NCBI GenBank assembly: GCA_029287515.1
Contig: JARFQZ010000096.1
Location: 1-5,146, forward strand
Length of the DNA stretch: 5,146 nt
Direction: 5' to 3'
Source: Lysobacterales bacterium
GTDB lineage: Bacteria; Pseudomonadota; Gammaproteobacteria; Xanthomonadales; SZUA-36
The position numbers and the translations under genes were made by a program. Below the pieces are notes generated by a model. The model saw nothing but the letters and a program-made list of their open reading frames with translations, was not told the DNA's origin and did no database searches. Shown here piece after piece: positions 1 to 5,098 of the stretch. Position 1 is the first letter of the stretch, and each line of letters opens with the position of its first letter.

Positions 1-210
1 TCCAGTCCGCTTCGGTTGTGTTCATCCATTATCCGTCAGTTGCGAAACAGCGACGCATATCTTATGACATAAATGTCGGGATTAAAGTGTCCATTATTCG
101 GAAAAATCGATGAATAACAACCGAAAAACCTGAAATCCGGAAGAATTTCTATGAATGGCTGATAGGTTCAGTGGTTTGACGGACCTGGCCATCCGGGCCT
201 GCAGTGTTCA
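1..210. other. AT-rich non-coding region downstream of ppk2
   Basis: I see no convincing gene here; every frame is short or broken. The region lies beyond the stop codon of the minus-strand PPK2 gene. It holds a long imperfect inverted repeat (11-30 with 105-125), a small perfect dyad TTATG-A-CATAA (62-72), and a direct repeat of TCCATTATYCG (25-35 and 90-100, 10 of 11 identical). On the minus strand a weak hairpin, GAAAT/ATTTC (132-136 with 145-149), is followed shortly by five T (124-128). It could act as a poor terminator for ppk2, but the stem is short and AT-rich. Confidence 0.6.
11..125. repeat. Imperfect inverted repeat, about 20-bp arms, 74-bp spacer
   Basis: The arm at 11-30 reads TTCGGTTGT-g-TTCATC-c-ATT. 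The reverse complement of 105-125 reads TTCGGTTGT-ta-TTCATC-g-ATT. So 18 positions match, with one 1/2-nt bulge and one mismatch. The match is long for a 200-bp non-coding stretch. The spacer is AT-rich and holds a second, shorter dyad at 62-72. Function is unknown: it could be an RNA or DNA cruciform, the remnant of a small repeat element, or paired protein-binding sites. Confidence 0.6.
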
Positions 211-1098
211 CTAGTGATTACGGTGCGTCGAGAGGTATCGATCGGCCGCTTCCGGATTATGCAGGACTTCTATAATCGCAGGGTCCGGCTGTAGCTGCTC
301 CATGGCGGTGCCCTTTTTCGGGTAGTCCATCTGGGAGAGGACATATCGCATAGCCTCTTTGCGCGCCGTATCCTTGTGGTTGCCGTCGATGACAACCCAG
401 GGACAGGATGGCGTGGAGGTCTGGCGAAACATCTTGGACTTGTACTCCGTGTAATCTTCCCATTTCTGCTGAGCCACAGCGTCCACCGTACTCATTTTCC
501 ACATGTGCAGGGGATTGGTGCGTCGTTTGTTCAGGCGCTTTTTCTGCACCGGACGCTCAATGGAAAACCAGAACTTGATGATGCGAATGCCATCCTTGAT
601 CAACGCTTGTTCCACGGTGACGACGTCCTTCATGAAAATATTGTGCTTCTCTATGGTGCAGAAACCCATGACCGGCTCCACCACGGCCCGGTTGTACCAG
701 GAGCGGTCAAAGAACACGATTTCACCGGGATCCGGCAGATGCTTCAGGTACTTCTGGAAGAACCATTGACCCTGTTCGACCTCGGTAGGCTTGGCCAGTG
801 CGACGATGCGGTAGTGGCGAGGATTGAGGAAGCGCACGAACCGCATGATACCGCCGCCTTTGCCGGCGGTGTCCCGGCCTTCGAATATGATCAGCAGACG
901 ACCGGAAGTTTCCGCGATGTGTGACTGCAGGTGAACGAGTTCCGTCTGCAGGGCGATATATTCAGGATCGGTTTCGAGTGAGTGTAGTTCCATTTGTTTG
1001 ACTGTCAAATTGCGGGTAATTTTTCGGCTTAACGGATCAATGTTATACCAATATGACGTAAGGTTCCTTACGGTATCGATACCCTGTGTGGCGGCCAA
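211..1098 (-). CDS. ppk2: Polyphosphate kinase 2, class I (PPK2 family)
   Basis: PPK2 enzymes transfer phosphate between inorganic polyphosphate and nucleotides. One-domain class I members usually make NTP from NDP using polyphosphate, in the cytoplasm. The 295-residue product carries a Walker A motif GRDTAGKGG (74-82), a Walker B-like FFDRSWYNR (129-137) and a basic lid segment with KKRLNKRRTNPLHMWKMS (186-203). It ends with the family's W(V/Y)V and LSQ(M/I)xY segments (234-259). Length fits a single-domain enzyme. The start shown is TTG at 1096-1098, chosen because AGAGG lies 8 nt upstream. An in-frame ATG at 991-993 (residue 36) just precedes the conserved core but has no visible ribosome binding site, so the first 35 residues are uncertain. 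The gene is divergent from the CYTH-CHAD gene 89 bp away. Nucleotide preference (ADP or GDP) cannot be read from the sequence. Confidence 0.93.
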   Translation of the reverse strand: MAATQGIDTVRNLTSYWYNIDPLSRKITRNLTVKQMELHSLETDPEYIALQTELVHLQSHIAETSGRLLIIFEGRDTAGKGGGIMRFVRFLNPRHYRIVALAKPTEVEQGQWFFQKYLKHLPDPGEIVFFDRSWYNRAVVEPVMGFCTIEKHNIFMKDVVTVEQALIKDGIRIIKFWFSIERPVQKKRLNKRRTNPLHMWKMSTVDAVAQQKWEDYTEYKSKMFRQTSTPSCPWVVIDGNHKDTARKEAMRYVLSQMDYPKKGTAMEQLQPDPAIIEVLHNPEAADRYLSTHRNH

Positions 1099-1106
1099 TT
1101 CATGAA

Positions 1107-1111
1107 CCTCT
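1107..1111 (-). promoter_or_regulatory. Ribosome binding site supporting the TTG start of ppk2
   Basis: On the minus strand AGAGG (extending to AGAGGTT) stands 8 nt before the TTG codon at 1098. An out-of-frame ATG at 1101-1103 is only 3 nt from the same motif, too close to use it well. This site is the reason for preferring the upstream TTG over the ATG at 993. Confidence 0.45.
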
Positions 1112-1126
1112 GGCGGGTTGCCCCCA

Positions 1127-1135
1127 TGCTAGAAT
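1127..1135 (+). promoter_or_regulatory. Possible extended -10 promoter for the CYTH-CHAD gene
   Basis: TGCTAGAAT contains the extended -10 TGn element followed directly by TAGAAT (5 of 6 to TATAAT). No good -35 hexamer lies 16-18 bp upstream, which is acceptable for an extended -10 promoter. The start site would be near 1142, giving a leader of about 45 nt before the ATG at 1188. Confidence 0.4.
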
Positions 1136-1156
1136 CAAGCGTCCGGGAGTGATTCC

Positions 1157-1168
1157 GGTCATTTGACC
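1157..1168. promoter_or_regulatory. Small inverted repeat GGTCA-TT-TGACC
   Basis: Perfect 5-bp arms separated by 2 bp lie in the shared region between the divergent ppk2 and CYTH-CHAD genes, just downstream of the proposed plus-strand start site. It could be an operator or a short leader hairpin. Such a short dyad can occur by chance. Confidence 0.25.
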
Positions 1169-1187
1169 CCAGGGCTGTTCCAACTGC

Positions 1188-2711
1188 ATGCATGACGAGA
1201 TTGAACTGAAGTTGCAGGCGCCACCGGCGGCTTTGCGGGATATCCTGGAGTCTGAATTCGTCTGCAAGATCAGAGTGGGGGCTGTCAGCACCCGCCGGCT
1301 GGTCAGCACCTACTTCGACACACCCCGCCACACCCTCAGAAAAGACGGCATTGCCCTGCGTATCCGCCGGCTGCCTGATGGTTACGAACAAACCTTGAAG
1401 TCCCCTGTCCCTGGTGCGGCGGGATTGCAGACCTACCGTGAGTGGAATTCCCGGGTGCCGGACTGCGTTCCGGTCATCGCGGCTGTGGACGACCCGGAAG
1501 TCAGATCCATACTTTCACTGGGTAACCGGCACAAACGGCTGGTGCCGCTATTCACAACGGATGTTGAGCGCAATACATTGCCGGCGCGTTTCGGCGGCTG
1601 TGATATCGAGTTGGCGCTGGATATTGGAAGGATTGAAGCGGGCAACGGCAATTCCGAATCGGTCTCGGAACTCGAACTGGAACTGCTGGATGGTGATCCT
1701 TCATCCGTCCTGGAATTGGCGCTGAATCTCACGGAACTCGGGGATCTGAGTCTCGGATACCTGACCAAGGCTGAACGCGGCTATGCCCTGGCGCGGCCTG
1801 CTTTGCGCCAGCAGGCCGGCAAAGCAGACAAATCCGGCCTTGCACAGGGAATCACCGTACCCGGTATGTTCGAGGCAATCCTGAACAGCACCCTGGAACA
1901 TCTGCGGGCCAATGAGCAGCCGGTAGCGGCGGGACTTCCCGAGGGCGTTCACCAGGCACGTGTCGCCATCCGGCGCCTGCGCGCGGCCCTGTGGGCGTTC
2001 CGCGGCATCTTACCCGTGGAAGAGCGCAAGGCGTTCAACAGAGAACTCAGATGGTTCCAGCGACAGCTTTCACCCGCCCGGGACTGGCACGTGTTCGTCA
2101 AAGAAACTTTGCCTGCTGTACGGTCCGCATATCCAGGCCGGCGTTCGACGGCAGCGCGCATCGGGAAAACCGCCCGCGAGGAACGTGCCCGGGTAACCGG
2201 GGATATTGCCGGACTGTTCCGGGATGTCCGGTACACGCGGCTCGTTCTCGGGTTTACACAATGGGTGGCAAAGCAGAGCGCATCAATTGACAACTCATTG
2301 TCTGGTCAGCCGGTCACCGAATTCGCAGCAGGCATACTCGATGAGTCGCACAGAAAATTTCTGTCCGATACCCGGCCGCTGTCCCGGATGTCAGCCAAAA
2401 AAAGGCATACGCTGCGCAAACGCGGCAAGAAATTGCGGTATGCATGCGAATTCTTCTCGTCGCTATGGCCCGGACAGCACACCGAAAAATACCTGCGCTC
2501 GATGAAGCATCTGCAGGAAGCGCTGGGCGTGATTAACGATGTCAGCGTGGCCGGTCAATCAATTGGCAGCCTGGATTCCGCTGGGGCTGAAACACGCCAC
2601 GACAAGCTGGTCGGTGAGTGGTCGGACATGCGCCTCGCGGAATGCCTCCGTGAAACTCAGCCGAAGTGGCGGAAATTTCAGAAGCAGGAGCCATTCTGGC
2701 GCTCCGGCTGA
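1188..2711 (+). CDS. CYTH-CHAD protein, probable inorganic triphosphatase
   Basis: The 507-residue protein joins an N-terminal CYTH (triphosphate tunnel) domain to a C-terminal CHAD domain, the layout of E. coli YgiF, and is somewhat longer than that protein. CYTH marks are the signature ExExK as EIELK (4-8), TYFDT (41-45), LRIR (57-60), TLK (69-71), DVERNT (125-130), ALDIGRIE (143-150), alternating Glu in SELELEL (160-166) and KAERGYAL (194-201). These tunnel residues bind triphosphate and divalent metal. CHAD (about 228-500) shows HQARVAIRRLRAA (255-267), LSPARDWHVF (294-303), HTLRKRGKKLRY (407-418) and LQEALGVINDV (442-452), the basic helices that bind polyphosphate. An Ala/Gln/Lys-rich linker spans about 202-222. 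No signal peptide is present, so it is cytoplasmic. Likely activity is hydrolysis of inorganic triphosphate with polyphosphate binding; the true substrate is unproven. The ribosome binding site is weak (AGGG about 13 nt upstream). Confidence 0.92.
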   Translation: MHDEIELKLQAPPAALRDILESEFVCKIRVGAVSTRRLVSTYFDTPRHTLRKDGIALRIRRLPDGYEQTLKSPVPGAAGLQTYREWNSRVPDCVPVIAAVDDPEVRSILSLGNRHKRLVPLFTTDVERNTLPARFGGCDIELALDIGRIEAGNGNSESVSELELELLDGDPSSVLELALNLTELGDLSLGYLTKAERGYALARPALRQQAGKADKSGLAQGITVPGMFEAILNSTLEHLRANEQPVAAGLPEGVHQARVAIRRLRAALWAFRGILPVEERKAFNRELRWFQRQLSPARDWHVFVKETLPAVRSAYPGRRSTAARIGKTAREERARVTGDIAGLFRDVRYTRLVLGFTQWVAKQSASIDNSLSGQPVTEFAAGILDESHRKFLSDTRPLSRMSAKKRHTLRKRGKKLRYACEFFSSLWPGQHTEKYLRSMKHLQEALGVINDVSVAGQSIGSLDSAGAETRHDKLVGEWSDMRLAECLRETQPKWRKFQKQEPFWRSG

Positions 2712-2715
2712 AGAC

Positions 2716-3474
2716 TCAAGCCTTACGGGTAGCCACCGCTTTCTGGAACAGGCTTCCGAAAATGGTTTCGCGGCGCCATTCGAAGCGATCCTCGTCGGTA
2801 GCCAATTCGCGGATTTCATGCCGCCACAGACCCTTGGCAAACGGTTCCAGCGTATCGAATACGATGCTGGTGATCAGCTTCAGCGGGTGCCACCATTTGG
2901 GTTTTGCATAGTCGACGAAGACCACTTTCCCGCCGGTGCCGACCTGAGAAAGCAGGTGGTCAACAACCTGGCGTTTGACCTTATCCGGTACTTCGTGCAG
3001 CAGGAAATAGCACACGATGACGTCGTAAGGCCCGCGGTTGAAATGAAGGCAGTTGGCGTGATGGGCGTGGGCCCAGGAAAAAGGGCTGAGCTTGCGCGAG
3101 GCGCTGTCCACCTGCACCCGCGCCACGTCGACGATGTCCAGGTGCCCCCCGGGGCCGACATGTTTTGCCAGGTTGGGCCCAAAACTGCCGTATACGGAGG
3201 CAGGTTGCATCACTCGCTGACCGGGTTCGATCTCGGAAAAAGCGAGTTTCTGCAGGCGGTTGTGTTGCTGCCAGAGGATGGTCCGGACCACGATTTCACG
3301 GTCCAGCAGGCGGACATTACGTGGGCTGATATAAGCCCAGTAGTAGGTGTCCTGCAGGTAGGACGGAATTTCCGGCTCAAATTGCGGCGCTTCACCTGCT
3401 GGCCCCGGGAGCGGTGCAGAATCCAGGGCCAGGCTGTTTTCCTGATACGTTCCGGCGTGTACAAAATCGTCCAT
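2716..3474 (-). CDS. rquA: RquA-like rhodoquinone biosynthesis protein
   Basis: RquA descends from class I SAM-dependent methyltransferases but converts ubiquinone to rhodoquinone, replacing a methoxy group with an amino group. Rhodoquinone serves fumarate reduction at low oxygen. The 252-residue product keeps patterns I recognise from RquA: YLQDTYYWAYISP (39-51), the altered nucleotide-binding loop VMQPASVYGSF (88-98) instead of the usual acidic GxGxG motif, LDIVDV (112-117), YFLLHEVPDKVKR (156-168), GGKVVFVDY with WWHPLK (181-199) and LEPFAKGLWRHEI (209-221). I chose ATG at 3472-3474 because AAAGGA lies 7 nt upstream. The frame stays open to a TTG at 3531, but that adds 19 residues and overlaps a palindrome. 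The gene lies 104 bp downstream of the FGE-like gene on the same strand and meets the CYTH-CHAD gene tail to tail. A related but different quinone-modifying enzyme is the main alternative. Confidence 0.82.
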   Translation of the reverse strand: MDDFVHAGTYQENSLALDSAPLPGPAGEAPQFEPEIPSYLQDTYYWAYISPRNVRLLDREIVVRTILWQQHNRLQKLAFSEIEPGQRVMQPASVYGSFGPNLAKHVGPGGHLDIVDVARVQVDSASRKLSPFSWAHAHHANCLHFNRGPYDVIVCYFLLHEVPDKVKRQVVDHLLSQVGTGGKVVFVDYAKPKWWHPLKLITSIVFDTLEPFAKGLWRHEIRELATDEDRFEWRRETIFGSLFQKAVATRKA

Positions 3475-3481
3475 TTCGAAG

Positions 3482-3487
3482 TCCTTT
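3482..3487 (-). promoter_or_regulatory. Strong ribosome binding site fixing the rquA start
   Basis: AAAGGA on the minus strand is 7 nt from the ATG at 3474. This supports the ATG over the upstream in-frame TTG at 3531, for which I see no comparable site. Confidence 0.65.
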
Positions 3488-3517
3488 ACTGTGCTTTGGA
3501 GGACTCTACCGGGCTGA

Positions 3518-3532
3518 ATTGTTGCCAACAAT
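3518..3532. promoter_or_regulatory. Perfect 15-bp palindrome upstream of rquA, candidate operator
   Basis: ATTGTTG-C-CAACAAT has perfect 7-bp arms around one central base. It sits 43-58 bp upstream of the rquA ATG and overlaps the best -10 candidate, AACAAT. The arrangement fits a repressor site controlling rquA. The regulator is not identifiable from the window. Confidence 0.5.
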
Positions 3533-3544
3533 GACCTGTATCAA
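3518..3544 (-). promoter_or_regulatory. Weak candidate promoter for rquA
   Basis: On the minus strand TTGATA (3539-3544, 5 of 6 to TTGACA) is followed after 15 bp by AACAAT (3518-3523, 4 of 6 to TATAAT). The spacer is shorter than ideal. If used, the leader would be about 35-40 nt and the 15-bp palindrome would lie across the -10 and spacer. Confidence 0.28.
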
Positions 3545-3558
3545 AGGTGATTCCCGCG

Positions 3559-3572
3559 CCGTCGAAGGACGG
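3559..3572 (-). terminator. Small hairpin just after the FGE-like gene stop
   Basis: CCGTC and GACGG (3559-3563 with 3568-3572) form a 5-bp GC-rich stem with a 4-nt loop, 6 nt past the stop codon of the minus-strand gene. No T-run follows, so it is at best a weak or attenuating structure. Read-through from this gene into rquA remains possible. Confidence 0.2.
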
Positions 3573-3578
3573 GTTGCC

Positions 3579-4862
3579 TCATTCCGTATGCAGTGCTTCA
3601 CACAACGTCACGTTATCCAGCACGATTCGCTGAATCGGAATTTCACCGGAAAGGTCAAGCGATGGAATCGTGTAGTTCAGAATACCCGCCGTGCAGTCTG
3701 CGAATTCGATGACCATGGTTCCGTCACCGTCCGGATCGGTTGATGTCGGCGGCTCCGCGGAGTCGAATACACCGCCTTTGGTCACAAAAATTTTCAGGGT
3801 AGCCGTGTCGCCGGAATAGGGCCCTTGCGCGGTCAGCCAGCGATGCCCCGGGTCACCCAGCATGGCCATGACATCCTCGGGCGGACGTTCCACGTCGAAG
3901 GTAAACCAGGCGACGAACATCTCGCTGCGGTCAGGAAATACTGAAATCAGGAAGCCCTGGCCATCGGTCGCCGGGTTATACCAGGCGTCGTTCAAACCGC
4001 TGTTGATCTCGAATCCCGAGGCTTCAAGCCCGGTTGCCGCCACCCGGAACCCGACTTCGTTGTTCTGTGCACGGTCATCAGGCGAGGCAGAGACGCGGGA
4101 TGCCGACCGATTAATCCAGGCTTCCTTACCCCCACCCCGGATGACCACATCGCCGCTGCCTCCGGGGCCCGACGGGTCCGTGACAGGTTCCGTGGAAAAT
4201 TCGCCATAACGGTCATTGACGATCTCCCACAAATTACCATGCATATCGTGAAGGCCAAACGGGTTGGCATCTTTCTGACCCACCGGCTTTGGACCGAACG
4301 GATCGACATTACCACACCACCACATCTTGGGGTCGTGCGCGGGGCAGGCGCCGCACTCATCGCTGCACTCCAGGACGTCACCGTGAGCATAACGGGTCGT
4401 GGTCCCGGCTCTGGCGGCCCTTTCCCATTCGGCCTCCGTGGGCAGTCGAAACGCGGTGCTTTCAAGGTGAGTATTGAGCTTTTCGATAAAGCCGCCGGGC
4501 CCGGCAATCCGGTTCCAGGTGACGCAATAAACCGGGAAATCATCACCCACGGTAATGTCGCCGCAATCCGTTCGCATCGGCTCGCCCATCACCGCAGCCC
4601 ATTGTTTTTGCGTGACTTCAGTTTTGCCCAGGAAATAATCCTGGGTCAGGGTGACCTGGTGCTGCGTTTCGTTATCAAGAAAATTTCCCCGCTCACCCTG
4701 GGGGGATCCCATCAGGAACGTGCCGGCAGGGACTTTGACCAGCGTCATGGGCACATCGCCCGGCAGCATAACGGTCACTTCTTCGGCAAGCGCCGTGAAA
4801 GGAAACAGGATCAGTGCAAAAAGCAATACAAAAATCGAACGGTTATTGGACTTCCTGATCAT
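3579..4862 (-). CDS. Secreted FGE-sulfatase (SUMF1-like) domain protein with extra C-terminal domain
   Basis: This 427-residue protein has a clear signal peptide: basic start MIRKSNNR, a hydrophobic core to about residue 22, and probable cleavage after ALA (26). Residues 39-276 match the FGE-sulfatase fold: LVKVPAGTFLMGS (41-53), GKTEVTQKQW (79-88), FRLPTEAEWERAA (138-150), NPFGLHDMHGNLWE (200-213), VIRGGG (240-245) and NEVGFRVA (268-275). The cysteine pair of true formylglycine-generating enzymes is missing: the segment after RGG reads GKEAWINRSASR. The domain is therefore unlikely to activate sulfatases by the known route; such members more often bind ligands or do other chemistry. A cluster C166, C170, C173, C183 plus C100 and C113 suggests disulfides. 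Residues about 284-427 are a separate domain opening with WYNPATDGQGF (294-304) and containing DPDGDG (376-381), C390 and C421; I have seen similar tails in gammaproteobacterial exported proteins but know no function. The ATG at 4862 gives a proper signal peptide; its ribosome binding site is weak. Confidence 0.88.
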   Translation of the reverse strand: MIRKSNNRSIFVLLFALILFPFTALAEEVTVMLPGDVPMTLVKVPAGTFLMGSPQGERGNFLDNETQHQVTLTQDYFLGKTEVTQKQWAAVMGEPMRTDCGDITVGDDFPVYCVTWNRIAGPGGFIEKLNTHLESTAFRLPTEAEWERAARAGTTTRYAHGDVLECSDECGACPAHDPKMWWCGNVDPFGPKPVGQKDANPFGLHDMHGNLWEIVNDRYGEFSTEPVTDPSGPGGSGDVVIRGGGKEAWINRSASRVSASPDDRAQNNEVGFRVAATGLEASGFEINSGLNDAWYNPATDGQGFLISVFPDRSEMFVAWFTFDVERPPEDVMAMLGDPGHRWLTAQGPYSGDTATLKIFVTKGGVFDSAEPPTSTDPDGDGTMVIEFADCTAGILNYTIPSLDLSGEIPIQRIVLDNVTLCEALHTE

Positions 4863-4904
4863 TGCTAGGCCTGCTCTATGTTTGTCTGTGATCCACTATA
4901 GAAG

Positions 4905-4934
4905 ATTATCCCGTGCTCCACAGGAAATTTTCAG
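4905..4934 (-). promoter_or_regulatory. Candidate promoter for the FGE-like gene
   Basis: On the minus strand CTGAAA (4929-4934, 4 of 6 to TTGACA) and GATAAT (4905-4910, 5 of 6 to TATAAT) are 18 bp apart. An alternative -10, TATAGT (4895-4900, 5 of 6), lies closer to the gene but lacks a good -35. Either would give a leader of roughly 25-40 nt. Confidence 0.33.
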
Positions 4935-4947
4935 GCTTCTGTGGGGC
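4915..4947. promoter_or_regulatory. Dyad with 9-bp arms in the divergent intergenic region
   Basis: GCTCCACAG (4915-4923) pairs with CTGTGGGGC (4939-4947), with one T-G wobble and a 15-nt loop that itself contains GAAA-T-TTTC. It overlaps the -35 and spacer of the proposed minus-strand promoter and is followed by no T-run in either direction. It is better read as an operator or structural element than as a terminator. Confidence 0.4.
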
Positions 4948-4996
4948 TGACTTCAAGTCCTGGGACTAATGGCACAGGTACCCGCATTGCGCTTGT

Positions 4997-5011
4997 CGCA
5001 TGATTCATGCG
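4997..5011. promoter_or_regulatory. Perfect dyad CGCATG-ATT-CATGCG, candidate operator
   Basis: Perfect 6-bp arms with a 3-bp centre lie 23 bp upstream of the TTGACA hexamer of the next gene. Outer TTGT (4993-4996) and ACAA (5014-5017) extend the symmetry if a 2-nt bulge is allowed. The position fits an activator or repressor site for the gene at 5098. Confidence 0.42.
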
Positions 5012-5034
5012 GAACAACTCAATTTCGATATTAC

Positions 5035-5063
5035 TTGACAATTCTGATGATAATCTGTAGCTG
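5035..5063 (+). promoter_or_regulatory. Candidate promoter for the gene at 5098
   Basis: A perfect -35 consensus TTGACA (5035-5040) is present. With the ideal 17-bp spacing the -10 would be TAGCTG (5058-5063), only 3 of 6. A better -10-like GATAAT (5049-5054) is only 8 bp away, too close to pair with it. A weak -10 behind a perfect -35 could indicate dependence on an activator. Confidence 0.3.
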
Positions 5064-5075
5064 TCTTTTCAGCTT

Positions 5076-5098
5076 GAATCCCCAGGAAGGAATCCCCA
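5076..5098 (+). repeat. Direct repeat GAATCCCCA flanking the ribosome binding site
   Basis: GAATCCCCA occurs at 5076-5084 and again at 5090-5098, with GGAAG between. The purine-rich AGGAAGGA (5084-5091) ends 6 nt before the ATG and is a strong ribosome binding site. The repeat may be a small tandem duplication or may bind a translational regulator. Confidence 0.5.

Noticed and set aside
1..29. Possible start of a minus-strand gene leaving the left edge (ATG at 25 or 29).
   Set aside because: Only eight or nine codons are visible, with no clear ribosome binding site and only a weak promoter-like sequence upstream. This is not enough to call a gene.
208..217. Palindrome TCACTAGTGA at the ppk2 stop codon, resembling a cloning-vector junction.
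   Set aside because: The match to vector polylinker is limited to a few bases around one restriction site, and the flanks continue as normal coding and intergenic sequence, so contamination is unlikely.
376..924. A 182-codon plus-strand open frame opposite ppk2.
   Set aside because: It lies wholly inside ppk2, whose Walker motifs are intact, and the frame has no recognisable domain.
2687..2705. GGAGC/GCTCC stem near the end of the CYTH-CHAD gene as a terminator.
   Set aside because: The stem is inside the coding sequence, only 5 bp long with a 9-nt loop, and has no T-run on either strand.
2716..3531. The longer rquA form starting at TTG 3531 (271 residues).
   Set aside because: The ATG at 3474 has a strong ribosome binding site at ideal spacing, and the 19 extra residues overlap the palindromic promoter region.
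2539..3534. A 331-codon open frame on the plus strand, antisense to rquA and overlapping the end of the CYTH-CHAD gene.
   Set aside because: It is longer than rquA but has no recognisable domain, while both overlapped genes show strong family motifs. It is best explained as a GC-driven shadow frame.
4239..4868. A 209-codon plus-strand open frame opposite the FGE-like gene.
   Set aside because: The minus-strand product has a signal peptide and continuous FGE-sulfatase motifs; the plus-strand frame shows nothing recognisable.
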